A stretch of 64,000 nt of DNA. It comes from SIG440 sp045591095. Its GTDB lineage: Bacteria; Bacillota; Clostridia; Monoglobales; Monoglobaceae. The notes under the pieces are model-generated. The model saw only the letters and a program-made list of their open reading frames with translations. It was not told the DNA's origin and ran no database searches. Both the position numbers and the translations under genes were made by a program. The stretch covers positions 12,121 through 76,120 of the forward strand of contig JAZNSF010000007.1 in the NCBI GenBank assembly GCA_045591095.1. Direction: 5' to 3'. Positions 17,223 to 26,593 of this stretch are shown here, one piece after another; the stretch's first letter is position 1; each line of letters starts with the position of its first letter.

Positions 17223-18377
17223 TTAGTATTTACGCCAAACCATTTTGTCAACAATGCCTGTGTAAGACTGAATAATTTTAACCACCTTATCAGAAACGTC
17301 CTCATCTATATAGTCAGGTACTCCTGCCCTCAATTTGCAGGTTTTATTTAATTCAACTTCTGTCTCCACTGCTCTTAAGAGGCTGTCTGTATCAATTCCG
17401 GCAAGAGTAAAAGATGCCTTGTCAATAGCCTCGGGGCGCTCGGTAGAAGTTCTAATACAAATTGCCGGGAAACCTTTGCCAATACTTTTAAAGAAGCTGC
17501 TTTCCTCGGGAAGTGTGCCCGAATCCGACACAACAGCAAACGCATTTATCTGCAAACAGTTATAATCCATAAATCCCATCGGCTCGTGACTGATAACACG
17601 TTTGTCAAGCTTAAAACCGCTTTCCTCAAACCGTTTTTTAGATCTTGGATGGCAAGAATACATTATCGGCATATCATATTTTTCTGCCATTTTGTTTATT
17701 GCAGTAAAAAGACTTTCAAAATTCTTCGGAGTATCAATATTCTCTTCGCGATGTGCAGAAAGGAGTATGTACTTACCCTTTTCAAGACCAAGTCTTGAGT
17801 GGATGTCGCTCTTTTCTATTCTTTCAAGGCTGCCTCTTAAAACCTCTGCCATGGGCGAGCCGGTAACAAAAGTACGCTCTCTTGGAAGTCCGCACTCGGC
17901 AAGGTATCTTCTTGCGTGCTCTGAATACGCCATATTTACATCCGATATAATATCAACTATACGGCGGTTTGTCTCTTCAGGAAGGCACTCGTCCTTGCAG
18001 CGGTTTCCAGCTTCCATATGAAAAATCGGTATATGCAAACGCTTCGCCGAAATAACCGAAAGACAAGAGTTTGTATCACCCAAAACAAGTACAGCATCTG
18101 GCTTTATCTCTGTTATAAGCTCATAGCTTTTTGCAATTATGTTGCCCATTGTTTCGCCCAAGTCCTTACCTACGGCATCCATATATACCTCAGGCTCCTC
18201 AAGCTCCAAATCTTTAAAGAATACACCGTTTAGATTGTAATCGTAGTTCTGCCCGGTGTGAGCAAGAACAGTGTCAAAATACTTTCTGCACTTTTTGATT
18301 ACAGCCGAAAGACGGATTATCTCGGGTCTTGTTCCCACTATAATCAAAAGCTTAAGTTTTCCGTTATTTTTAAACAT
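17223..18377 (-). CDS. capG: UDP-N-acetylglucosamine 2-epimerase-type enzyme (CapG/WecB/FnlC)
   Basis: A 384-aa protein of the UDP-GlcNAc 2-epimerase family (GTRPEIIRLSAVIKK, HTGQNYD, HMEAGNRCKDECLPEE, SDSGTLPEESSF). In the CapE-CapF-CapG route of Staphylococcus aureus, CapG epimerises at C2 to give UDP-N-acetyl-L-fucosamine. Its place directly after capF and capE, with an 8-nt overlap with capF, supports that specific role over generic WecB (ManNAc) activity. The assignment is family plus context; the enzyme itself does not reveal its substrate. Confidence 0.85.
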   Translation of the reverse strand: MFKNNGKLKLLIIVGTRPEIIRLSAVIKKCRKYFDTVLAHTGQNYDYNLNGVFFKDLELEEPEVYMDAVGKDLGETMGNIIAKSYELITEIKPDAVLVLGDTNSCLSVISAKRLHIPIFHMEAGNRCKDECLPEETNRRIVDIISDVNMAYSEHARRYLAECGLPRERTFVTGSPMAEVLRGSLERIEKSDIHSRLGLEKGKYILLSAHREENIDTPKNFESLFTAINKMAEKYDMPIMYSCHPRSKKRFEESGFKLDKRVISHEPMGFMDYNCLQINAFAVVSDSGTLPEESSFFKSIGKGFPAICIRTSTERPEAIDKASFTLAGIDTDSLLRAVETEVELNKTCKLRAGVPDYIDEDVSDKVVKIIQSYTGIVDKMVWRKY

Positions 18378-19578
18378 TTTTTTCTACCGCCTCTCCAAAA
18401 GTATCGGGGCGACTAGGGTCAAAGCTTTCATTCGCCCACATAACCGTCACCAAATCTTCGGTATCGCTTAAGTTTATAATATTATGAGTGTATCCGGGAA
18501 GCATATGTATTGCTTCAATTTTTTCCCCCGATACTTCAAAGTTAAGAATTTCATCCGTTCCAATCTTTCGCATCTGAATAAGTCCCTTTCCTGAGACCAC
18601 AATAAAAAATTCCCATTTTGTGTGATGCCAGTGCTCGCCTTTTTTAATTCCGGGCTTTGAGATATTCACACTTACCTGTCCACATTCAGCGCTTTTAAAA
18701 AGTTCGGTAAACGAGCCTCGGTCATCAACATTCATCTTAAGTGAATACTTTGCCTTTTCCTCCGGCAAATAAGAAAGATACGTCGAATACAGCTTTTTCG
18801 AAAAAGACCCACTTGCTATCTTTGGTATCACAAGATTTTCAGGCTGATTTTTAAATTCACTCAGTAAATCCGCAATTTCGCCCAAAGTAACGTGGTGTGT
18901 CACAGGTACTGCACAATACTTGCCGTCGTCACAAAGGATTGTATCAACCCCGTTAAAACGGCATCTGTGTTCTTTGCCAATTATTGCGCCAAGAAGTTCT
19001 TCTACAAGGTCATCTATATACAAAAGTTCAAGCTCTATCGATGGGTCGTTTATGGTAATAGGCAAATCATTTGCAGTATTATAACAAAATGTAGCTACTG
19101 CACTGTTGTAGTTTGGTCTTGCCCACTTGCCAAAAATATTTGGAAATCTGTAAACAAGCACCTTTGCACCAGTTTCTTTACCGTATTCAAACACCACTTC
19201 CTCGGCTTCCTTTTTGCTTTTGCCATAGTTGCCATTGTATCTTCCAATCAATGTCGCCTGGATTGAGCTTGAAAGCATAACAGGAGCATTATTTTTATGT
19301 TTTTTTAAAGTGTCTAAAAGTGTCTCAGTAAACCCTTTGTTCCCGCTTGCAAACTCTTCGGTATTTTGAGGGCGGTTTACACCCGCAATATTAAAGACAA
19401 AATCCGCATTCTTGCAAGCCTCGTCAAGCTCTTGAGAGCTTGAGTCAATGTCATAAGTATAGATTTTTTCAATCTCAATATCCGGATAACGCCTATCCTT
19501 ACCGTCTTTTATGCACTTAAGTGTTTCTACCAGATTTTTGCCAACAAATCCAGAGGCACCCGTCACAAGTATATTCAT
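18370..19578 (-). CDS. capF: Bifunctional epimerase/reductase CapF
   Basis: A 402-aa protein with an N-terminal SDR domain (VTGASGFVGKNL at residues 5-16) and a C-terminal cupin domain. The cupin has a metal site around GEHWHHTKWEFF and GYTHNIIN. In the known pathway the cupin epimerises C3 and the SDR domain reduces the C4 keto group of the CapE product. The two-domain architecture is diagnostic of CapF/FnlB. It shares one base with the capE stop (TAATG) and overlaps capG, so the three are translated together. Confidence 0.9.
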   Translation of the reverse strand: MNILVTGASGFVGKNLVETLKCIKDGKDRRYPDIEIEKIYTYDIDSSSQELDEACKNADFVFNIAGVNRPQNTEEFASGNKGFTETLLDTLKKHKNNAPVMLSSSIQATLIGRYNGNYGKSKKEAEEVVFEYGKETGAKVLVYRFPNIFGKWARPNYNSAVATFCYNTANDLPITINDPSIELELLYIDDLVEELLGAIIGKEHRCRFNGVDTILCDDGKYCAVPVTHHVTLGEIADLLSEFKNQPENLVIPKIASGSFSKKLYSTYLSYLPEEKAKYSLKMNVDDRGSFTELFKSAECGQVSVNISKPGIKKGEHWHHTKWEFFIVVSGKGLIQMRKIGTDEILNFEVSGEKIEAIHMLPGYTHNIINLSDTEDLVTVMWANESFDPSRPDTFGEAVEKNV

Positions 19579-20663
19579 TATCTTTCCTCCATGGCTTTAA
19601 GCTCGTCCTGGATATACTTAAGCGTAAGTAGTTTCTCCTTTACTTCCTCTACAGTCAAAAGGTTTGTATTGCTTGAATTAAATTCGGTAAGTGTATTTCT
19701 CTCTGTGTCGCCATTCTTTATGTATTTGTCATAGTTAAGGTCACGCTTATCACAGCTTACGCGGTAAAAGTCACCCATATCTTCGGCTCTTGCACATTCT
19801 TCGTTGGTAAGAAGAGTTTCGTAGAGTTTTTCGCCATGGCGAATTCCTATAGTATGAATAGGAATTTTGTTTTCCTTATCAAAAATTTCCTTGACAGCAA
19901 GAGCCAGAACCTCTATAGTACAAGCAGGGGCTTTTTGCACCAATATATCACCGTTGATACCATTTAAAAATGCAAATATTACAAGGTCAACAGCCTCGTC
20001 CAAAGACATAACAAATCTGGTCATAGATGGCTCGGTAATTGTCATGGGCTTTCCAGCCTTTATCTGGTCAATCCAAAGCGGAACAACGCTACCGCGGCTG
20101 CACATAACATTTCCGTATCTTGTGCAGCACATTTTGGTAAGCTCAGGGTCAACATTTCTGGATTTCGCAGCCATAACCTTTTCCATCATTGCCTTTGATG
20201 TGCCCATTGCATTTATGGGGTATGCCGCTTTATCGGTTGAAAGGCAGATTATTGACCTAACACCCGCTTCGATTGCGGCAGTCAGAACGTTTTCTGTGCC
20301 TAAAACATTGGTCTTTACTGCTTCGATAGGGAAAAATTCACATGACGGAACCTGTTTAAGCGCTGCTGCGTGGAATATGTAATCAACACCATACATAGCA
20401 TTTTTTATGCTGGCAATATCCCGAACGTCTCCAATATAAAATTTAATTTTCTGAGATTCTTCGGGCATCTTTGCCTGAAACTCATGGCGCATATCATCCT
20501 GTTTCTTTTCATCACGTGAAAATATGCGGATTTCCTTTATATTTGTCTTTAAAAACCGATTAAGTACTGCATTTCCGAAAGAGCCTGTCCCTCCGGTAAT
20601 CAAAAGTGTCTTTCCGTCAAACATCTCAATGCCACTGTCATTTGGTATGTTAATATTTTCCAT
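19578..20663 (-). CDS. capE: UDP-GlcNAc 4,6-dehydratase/5-epimerase CapE
   Basis: First enzyme of the UDP-L-FucNAc route; it acts on UDP-GlcNAc. A short cytosolic SDR of 361 aa with GGTGSFGNAV near residue 22, SRDEKKQDDMRHE, and an MGTSKAMMEK motif holding the catalytic Lys. The ATG at 20663 is preferred over the adjacent GTG at 20666 because AAGGAG then has 8-nt spacing. It leads the operon, with a promoter at 20712-20740. No glycosyltransferase, flippase or polymerase gene is present here, so the glycan is assembled by genes elsewhere. Confidence 0.9.
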   Translation of the reverse strand: MENINIPNDSGIEMFDGKTLLITGGTGSFGNAVLNRFLKTNIKEIRIFSRDEKKQDDMRHEFQAKMPEESQKIKFYIGDVRDIASIKNAMYGVDYIFHAAALKQVPSCEFFPIEAVKTNVLGTENVLTAAIEAGVRSIICLSTDKAAYPINAMGTSKAMMEKVMAAKSRNVDPELTKMCCTRYGNVMCSRGSVVPLWIDQIKAGKPMTITEPSMTRFVMSLDEAVDLVIFAFLNGINGDILVQKAPACTIEVLALAVKEIFDKENKIPIHTIGIRHGEKLYETLLTNEECARAEDMGDFYRVSCDKRDLNYDKYIKNGDTERNTLTEFNSSNTNLLTVEEVKEKLLTLKYIQDELKAMEER

Positions 20664-20711
20664 CACAAAAACTCCTTATACTTATATTTGGTCATAACCC
20701 CATACATTATT

Positions 20712-20740
20712 ATATTATCACAAAAAAAGTATTACGTCAA
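20712..20740 (-). promoter_or_regulatory. Promoter of the capEFG operon
   Basis: On the minus strand TTGACG (20740-20735), a 17-bp spacer, TAATAT (20717-20712). Confidence 0.7.
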
Positions 20741-20820
20741 TAATAGGTTTTCGTTACAAACGCATAAAATTTGAAAGTTTCATTTGGTGGAATTTTAATA
20801 TGTAATAAGTAAAACATTAA

Positions 20821-20897
20821 GTTTGGACCAGTTTTAGTCCCATTGTCAAATTATGGCATAATATAATTTATAAAAAAGTGCTTATTTTAGTCCAAAC
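20821..20897 (+). promoter_or_regulatory. Possible operator half-sites around the xre-comEC promoter
   Basis: GTTTGGAC (20821-20828) and its inverted partner GTCCAAAC (20890-20897) flank an AT-rich promoter region (TTGTCA and CATAATATAAT near 20844-20872). A further TTTTAGTCC lies at 20832-20840. The spacing suits looping or cooperative binding by the downstream XRE protein, but this is inferred from symmetry alone. Confidence 0.45.
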
Positions 20898-20910
20898 AAA
20901 GGTGAGAAAA

Positions 20911-21147
20911 ATGAAAGAGCAAAAAATAAAACAGGATAGTATATCAATTGGCTATAATATAAAACGGCTTCGGAAACAAAAACAAATCAAGCAGGTTGAT
21001 ATGGTAAAATATGTTCAATTGCTTGGAGTAGATTTAACCCGCGAATCCCTTGTAAAAATCGAGAGAGGAACTCAGCATATTTATGCAGGTCAGCTTAAAG
21101 CATTCAGGGATGTGCTTGAAACCACATATGATGAACTTTTAAAATAA
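20911..21147 (+). CDS. Small XRE-family helix-turn-helix regulator
   Basis: A 78-aa single-domain regulator with a Cro/CI-type helix-turn-helix (IGYNIKRLRKQKQIKQVDMV, then LTRESLVKIERGTQHI). Both recognition-helix segments are intact. The start is the ATG at 20911 with AAAGGTGAG upstream; the longer frame from 20878 lacks a site. It lies 23 nt before the ComEC-like gene in the same direction, so it may control that operon and itself through the inverted GTTTGGAC sites. The ligand and targets are unknown. Confidence 0.8.
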   Translation: MKEQKIKQDSISIGYNIKRLRKQKQIKQVDMVKYVQLLGVDLTRESLVKIERGTQHIYAGQLKAFRDVLETTYDELLK

Positions 21148-21170
21148 CTTACTGACGGACGGTGACATAA

Positions 21171-22799
21171 ATGTATAAATCCGAAAACATCATTACATCC
21201 AGACACTACCTTATTCTTATTTCTCTGGCCTTTCTCCTAGGAGTATTTATGACTTTATCACTTGGAGCGGTTTTTGCTTTTGGTCTTGCGGCTATTCTTT
21301 CATGCTCGGTAGTTTGCATAGGGTTTATTATTGTGTTAGCCAAAAATGTAGCTTTCAAAAAGAAATATATTCTTCTTCCATTGTTTCTTCTTATCTTTTT
21401 TCTTATTGGTATTTTAAGAGTATCCTTTATTGACTTTTCGGCTGATAAATCACTAAGAAAATACGATGGTCAGGAGTTATGGCTTTATGGCACTGTTTCA
21501 TCAGAGCCCCAGCTTACCAAAAGCGGATACTATCATACTTTTGAGCTTGATGTTTTCCAGGCCGATGACAACACTTCTGTCAGAGATACTATAATCGTCT
21601 ATCTTCCCAGTACACAGCAATGTAATTTTCATGCAGGGGATGACATCTTCTTTTGGGGAAGCCTGAAAAAGCATCCCGAAGGCGAAAATGTCCGTTCGTA
21701 CGAATACTATAATTTCTTACGCGGCAAGAACATATTTTTAACCGCAAGCACAAAGAACATAAATATGCTCTCCGGATACGACCACTTTTCTCTTATGACT
21801 TTCATAAAACACTCGGGTAGTTTTATCCGCTCCAAAATTTCAGATGCCTCAGAAAAACTATTCCCAAACGACACCGAAGCGTCTTCAATCCTAAAGGGCA
21901 TTTTGATTGGCGATAAATCCGGTTTCACAGACGAAATGTATGACAAATTTTCAAATTCAGGGATATCCCACATAGTTTCGGTTTCGGGCCTGCATGTATC
22001 CATTTTATTCTCGTTTTTAGTGGCTCTTCTTGGGGTTTTTGGCATAAACCGAAAATTTCTCATGCTGATTATCATACCTTTTATCCTTATTTTCATGTCT
22101 GCTTCGGGATTTAGTCCTTCTACCTTAAGAGCCTCTGTCATGGTACTTATAATGATTTTTGCTTTTCTTTTAAGCGAGGAATATCATTCACTTACCGCTT
22201 TATTCTTAGCGATTTTTGTAATAGTTGCCGCGGCTCCGTACTCTATTTTTTCAAAAGCTCTTGTGCTTTCCTTTTCGGCAACCCTTGGTATTTTTGTTTA
22301 CTTCCCCTATTTTTATGGTGCTCTTCTTGCACCGCTTGGGTCACCAAAGCTTGCTAATGGCAAAAACTTAAAATTTATCAAAAAGCCCATCCGTTATTTG
22401 GCATCGTCATTGTCACTTTCTTTGTCATCGTTTTTGGGCACAGCTTATTTTCTTTTGATATTTTTTGGCAAAATCTCAAAGGTTCAGTTTTTGACCAACC
22501 TTTGGATTATCCCACTTGTATCAATCGTATTCTGCCTAGGGTTTGTAGCCTGCATTTTTATTTATATATTTCCAAGCTTTTCTATTCATGTATTAAGGTA
22601 TCCTCTTATGTGGTGCCTGGAAATTATAAAATATACAATAAATGTTTTTGGGGATAATAAATTTTCGTTTAACTTCCCGTTTAATATTGAATCTTTGTCA
22701 TATGCAGCAGTATATTTTGGTGGATGCCTGATGCTTTACATGATACTAAAAAGCGTTCACGATATATATAAGCAAAAAAATCAGCAGTCCAAAAATTAG
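21171..22799 (+). CDS. ComEC/Rec2-type membrane protein lacking the beta-lactamase-like domain
   Basis: A 542-aa membrane protein. It has N-terminal helices, an OB-like DUF4131 region (WLYGTVSSEPQL onward), and then the Competence domain with SVSGLHVSIL and SPSTLRASVM. ComEC forms the inner-membrane channel for single-stranded DNA in natural transformation. Full-length proteins are usually 700-800 aa and carry a C-terminal metallo-beta-lactamase nuclease domain. Here the frame ends about 50 residues after the last helix and meets a terminator, so that domain is absent. Whether it supports DNA uptake is open. No other com gene is in the window. Confidence 0.85.
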   Translation: MYKSENIITSRHYLILISLAFLLGVFMTLSLGAVFAFGLAAILSCSVVCIGFIIVLAKNVAFKKKYILLPLFLLIFFLIGILRVSFIDFSADKSLRKYDGQELWLYGTVSSEPQLTKSGYYHTFELDVFQADDNTSVRDTIIVYLPSTQQCNFHAGDDIFFWGSLKKHPEGENVRSYEYYNFLRGKNIFLTASTKNINMLSGYDHFSLMTFIKHSGSFIRSKISDASEKLFPNDTEASSILKGILIGDKSGFTDEMYDKFSNSGISHIVSVSGLHVSILFSFLVALLGVFGINRKFLMLIIIPFILIFMSASGFSPSTLRASVMVLIMIFAFLLSEEYHSLTALFLAIFVIVAAAPYSIFSKALVLSFSATLGIFVYFPYFYGALLAPLGSPKLANGKNLKFIKKPIRYLASSLSLSLSSFLGTAYFLLIFFGKISKVQFLTNLWIIPLVSIVFCLGFVACIFIYIFPSFSIHVLRYPLMWCLEIIKYTINVFGDNKFSFNFPFNIESLSYAAVYFGGCLMLYMILKSVHDIYKQKNQQSKN

Positions 22800-22814
22800 G
22801 ACTGCTAATTTTTT
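22776..22814. terminator. Terminator between the convergent comEC-like gene and murD
   Basis: AGCAGTCC (22783-22790) pairs with GGACTGCT (22799-22806), with A-rich sequence before and TTTTTT after. The stem overlaps the comEC stop codon. Confidence 0.85.
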
Positions 22815-24186
22815 AAAATTCGTTAACTATTTTCTTAAATGTATCGCCGCGGACCTCAAAGTTTTTAAACATATCAAAGCTTGCACAGGCAGGCGAAAGA
22901 ATTACAACGTCGCCCGCTTTTGCACAAAGCCGTGCCTTTTTTACTGCCTTTTCAAAATCGTATTCACAATGTATTTTAAGTCCATCAAAATTTGCCGCAT
23001 TCCTGACGGCTTTTTGTATTTTTTCTGAGGTAACCCCTACCAATACCAGTTCCTTGACATACTCATTGACGACCTCACCAAAATCGTCAAATGGGATTTT
23101 TTTGTCATAACCCCCCGCAATAAGTATAACCTTTTGGTCAAAGGATTTAAGTCCTGCAGTTGTTCTTGCAGGCGTACTTGCGATTGAATCGTTATAGTAT
23201 TTCACTCTGTCAAGCTCGCGTACAAATTCGATTCTATGAGCAACGCCACCAAAATTTTGGGCAACATAATCGATAGTTTCAATGGAAACAAAAGGTCTTA
23301 CAGCACCAATTGCCGCCATATAATTTTCTACATTATGAAGTCCAGGGATTTTGATATCGTTTGTCGCAATTATCGTTTCCTGACCATTCTCTGTTTTTAT
23401 CACTATGTTATCGTTATCGATTGTAATACCGCTTTCCAAATTATTTTGCCTACTAAAATATATAGCGTTATTTACCTCTTTGGCAAAATCTCTTGTGATT
23501 TGGTTATCAAAATTGAGTATTACCCTTGCATTTTTGTTGTTTTTAAATATACTCTTTTTTGCATCTACATACTCGCCAAAATCCTTGTGCCAGTCAAGAT
23601 GGTTTGGGGTAACATTTGTCACAACCGCAGTGTCGGCACTATATTTCATCGAAAATAACTGAAAACTCGAAAGTTCCAAAACTACCATATCGCTTTCTTT
23701 CATATTTTCGACTTCACCAAGGAGGGGCTTTCCTATATTACCGCCAATATAACAATTGTAACCTTCTTTTTTAAGCATCTCTCCAATAAGGGTAGTTGTT
23801 GTAGTTTTGCCGTCGCTACCGGTAACTGCGATTATCGGGCATGGACAAAGCTCGAAAAACAGTTCCATTTCGGATGTAAGAACTGCGCCTCTCTTAACTG
23901 CCACCAAAATCTCGGCTGCATCAGGACGAAGTCCGGGTGTCCTGAAGATTATCTCAGCATCAGCCAGTATGTTTTTAAGGTAATCCTCGCCCAAAACGAA
24001 CTCTGCACCCAAATCTTTAAGTTCGGAGTAAATGTCACCAAGTTCCTTTGGCGAGCGTTTGTCATGAGCAGTGACCTTTGCACCAGCCTCAAGCAAAAAT
24101 TTTATCAAAGGTACGTTGCTTACACCTATCCCTATTACCGAAACAGTTTTCCCTTTTATTTTTCTTTTATATTCCAAAATATTCAT
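22813..24186 (-). CDS. murD: UDP-N-acetylmuramoyl-L-alanine:D-glutamate ligase
   Basis: Adds D-glutamate to UDP-MurNAc-L-Ala in cytosolic peptidoglycan precursor synthesis. A 457-aa Mur ligase with the ATP-binding GSDGKTTTT at residues 123-131, an N-terminal Rossmann-like UDP-binding domain, and VVTNVTPNHLDWH and YYNDSIASTPART typical of MurD. It stands alone rather than in a mur/fts cluster, 124 nt downstream of the ispH-S1 gene. Confidence 0.94.
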   Translation of the reverse strand: MNILEYKRKIKGKTVSVIGIGVSNVPLIKFLLEAGAKVTAHDKRSPKELGDIYSELKDLGAEFVLGEDYLKNILADAEIIFRTPGLRPDAAEILVAVKRGAVLTSEMELFFELCPCPIIAVTGSDGKTTTTTLIGEMLKKEGYNCYIGGNIGKPLLGEVENMKESDMVVLELSSFQLFSMKYSADTAVVTNVTPNHLDWHKDFGEYVDAKKSIFKNNKNARVILNFDNQITRDFAKEVNNAIYFSRQNNLESGITIDNDNIVIKTENGQETIIATNDIKIPGLHNVENYMAAIGAVRPFVSIETIDYVAQNFGGVAHRIEFVRELDRVKYYNDSIASTPARTTAGLKSFDQKVILIAGGYDKKIPFDDFGEVVNEYVKELVLVGVTSEKIQKAVRNAANFDGLKIHCEYDFEKAVKKARLCAKAGDVVILSPACASFDMFKNFEVRGDTFKKIVNEF

Positions 24187-24267
24187 TAAAAAACCTGCCT
24201 TCCCTTAAAGACTATTTGCAAAATTCCTGAAAAAAAGGAGCTTTGCAAAAATTCTTTAAATGTAAAC

Positions 24268-24289
24268 GGGAGGGCGAATATACCCTCCC
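24268..24289 (-). terminator. Possible terminator after ispH-S1
   Basis: GGGAGGG pairs with CCCTCCC (arms 24268-24274 and 24283-24289). On the minus strand the following sequence is only moderately T-rich, so termination may be partial, with readthrough into murD. Confidence 0.55.
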
Positions 24290-24310
24290 ATAAAACATCT
24301 TTAGTAGTTA

Positions 24311-26593
24311 TTATTCAGCGTCAAGAATGTCGCCCAAAGTAAATGTGCTTTCTTCTGTGTAAGATTCGTCACTTACTGCTTCTTCCACAGCCTCTTCAGT
24401 TTCAGGAGCATAGTCAGGGAGAAGAACCTTTCTTGAAAGGCCAATCTGCTTTGTTTCGTTGTTGATCTCAATAACGCGAGCCTCAACCTCGTCACCAATG
24501 TTGAGTACATCTGATGGCTTTTCAATTCTCGTATTTGCAATCTGAGAAACATGGATAAGACCATCTACGAAAGGTGCAATCTCAGCAAATGCACCGAAAG
24601 GAAGAATACGAACAATCTTACACTTAACAGTGTCGCCTACAGCCATATCTTTTGTAGCCTGATACCAGGGGCTGTCTTCTTCCTTCTTGTGACCAAGAGA
24701 AATCTTCTTTGTTTCAGGATTAATTTCTTTAACATAAACTTCGATAGAGTCGCCAACCTTAACTACCTCTGACGGATGTTTGATTCTGTTCCAAGAAAGC
24801 TCGGAAATATGAACCAAGCCATCTACGCCGCCGATATCAACAAACGCACCAAAGCTTGTAAGCGATTTTACTGTGCCGGTGAAGTTCTTACCTACTTCAA
24901 TGCCTGCCCAAAACGCTGCTTCTCTTGCATCCTTTTGAGCCTGAAGCTCCTTAACCAAAGAAATCTTATTTGCGTCCTTGTTAAGCTCCTTGATATATAC
25001 TTCGATAGTGTCGCCAACCTTAACCACCTCTGACGGATGCTTGATACGGCTGTCTGAAAGCTCAGAAATATGAATAAGACCGTCTGCACCGCCAAGGTCA
25101 ATAAACGCACCAAAGTTTGTAAGTGACTTTACTGTACCTGTGTACTTTTTGTCAACTTCTGCTGCTGCCCAGAATTCTTCAGCCTTCTTTTCTGAAATTT
25201 CTCTTGCAACAGATTTGATTGAGCCAACAACTCTAAGACGACCGCGTCTGTCCTTATCCATTTTGATAATTCTGAATGACGCTTCTGTACCCAAAAGTCC
25301 GCCCAAATCTTCGATAAAGCGTTCTGCAGCCTCGGATGCAGGGATAAATACCCTGATGCCCTTAACAATAGCAACAATACCGCCTCTTACGATTTCCGAA
25401 ATTTTTGCTGTCAAAACAGTCTTGTTCTCGAAATCTTCACGAAGCTCCTTGAGTCCTTTTTCTGCATCGATCTTCTTCTTCGAAAGTGTAACAACGCCGT
25501 CACGATCCGAAACATGAACAACAAACACATCCACTTCGTCGCCAACCTTAACAATGTCTGAAAGGTTTGCTGACGAATCATTTGTCATTTCATTAAAAGG
25601 AATAACGCCGTCGTACTTGCCGTCAATGTCTACCTGTACCTCTGTAGGGGTAATTCCGATAACTATACCTTTAACAATATCACCTGTTGTTAAGGGTTTT
25701 AAAGTTTCTTCAAGTGCCTCTGCAAAGTTCATTTCATTTGTAATTTCCGCCATGGTTAATTTTGCCTCCTTGATTACCTTATCCGGAGTGGATGCTCCGG
25801 CGGTAATGCCTACTTTTTTTATATTTTTTTTAAATAAATGGACCAAGCCATCTAATTCTTTTGCATTTTCAATTTTGTACGTGCTCTCGCAATGCTCACG
25901 ACAAATTTCGAACAGTTTTTCGGTGTTCGAACTGTTTTTGCCACCTAAAACCAGCATGAGGTCGGATTCTTTGGAGAGTCTTTCAGCCGCCTGCTGACGT
26001 TCTTCGGTCGCACTACATATTGTATCAAAAAAAACTGCATTTGTAAAATACTTTTTTAAAATTTCTGAAATTTTTTTTGCTTTTTCGGGCCTTAAAGTAG
26101 TTTGGGATACAATACTGATTGGTAAACATGGGGATTTTGTCAAAATTTCTTGGCAATCCTCTTCGCTGTTTACAATATACGCCGAATTTTCGCACCAACC
26201 GTTTATCCCTTTTACCTCAGGGTGGTCTTTGTCGCCCGCAATCACAATCTGCCTTCCCTTTTGATGTTCCTCAGATACAATCTTGTGAATCCTCTTCACA
26301 AAGGGACAAGTTGCATCAATTATCTGGACACATTTTTGTTCTAAGCGACTGTATTCATCCTTAGAAATTCCATGAGCACGTATTATGACATGACTGCCAC
26401 TTGGTATTTCGTCAATATTTTGTGCAGGGACAACTCCCATACCTTCAAGCTCGCCGGTAACGTCTTTGTTGTGTATAAGCATACCAAGGGTGTAGACTTT
26501 GCTTTTTTTATCGGCTATAGTATCGTATGCAATTTTTACTGCACGGTCAACGCCAAAGCAAAACCCTGCCTTTTCGGCTACATTAATTTCCAT
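24311..26593 (-). CDS. ispH: IspH fused to ribosomal protein S1-like domains
   Basis: A 760-aa bifunctional protein. Residues 1 to about 285 are 4-hydroxy-3-methylbut-2-enyl diphosphate reductase, the last MEP-pathway step. The cluster cysteines lie in GFCFGVDRAV (C12), DATCPFVKRIH and DTICSATEERQ. Residues from about 298 to 722 hold five S1 RNA-binding repeats; repeats 3 and 4 are near-identical (GTVKSLTNFGAF and GTVKSLTSFGAF). An acidic tail follows. This fusion is well known in Clostridia. It overlaps plsC by 11 nt and closes the ychF-cmk-plsC operon. The reductase is oxygen-sensitive, in keeping with an anaerobe. Confidence 0.94.
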   Translation of the reverse strand: MEINVAEKAGFCFGVDRAVKIAYDTIADKKSKVYTLGMLIHNKDVTGELEGMGVVPAQNIDEIPSGSHVIIRAHGISKDEYSRLEQKCVQIIDATCPFVKRIHKIVSEEHQKGRQIVIAGDKDHPEVKGINGWCENSAYIVNSEEDCQEILTKSPCLPISIVSQTTLRPEKAKKISEILKKYFTNAVFFDTICSATEERQQAAERLSKESDLMLVLGGKNSSNTEKLFEICREHCESTYKIENAKELDGLVHLFKKNIKKVGITAGASTPDKVIKEAKLTMAEITNEMNFAEALEETLKPLTTGDIVKGIVIGITPTEVQVDIDGKYDGVIPFNEMTNDSSANLSDIVKVGDEVDVFVVHVSDRDGVVTLSKKKIDAEKGLKELREDFENKTVLTAKISEIVRGGIVAIVKGIRVFIPASEAAERFIEDLGGLLGTEASFRIIKMDKDRRGRLRVVGSIKSVAREISEKKAEEFWAAAEVDKKYTGTVKSLTNFGAFIDLGGADGLIHISELSDSRIKHPSEVVKVGDTIEVYIKELNKDANKISLVKELQAQKDAREAAFWAGIEVGKNFTGTVKSLTSFGAFVDIGGVDGLVHISELSWNRIKHPSEVVKVGDSIEVYVKEINPETKKISLGHKKEEDSPWYQATKDMAVGDTVKCKIVRILPFGAFAEIAPFVDGLIHVSQIANTRIEKPSDVLNIGDEVEARVIEINNETKQIGLSRKVLLPDYAPETEEAVEEAVSDESYTEESTFTLGDILDAE

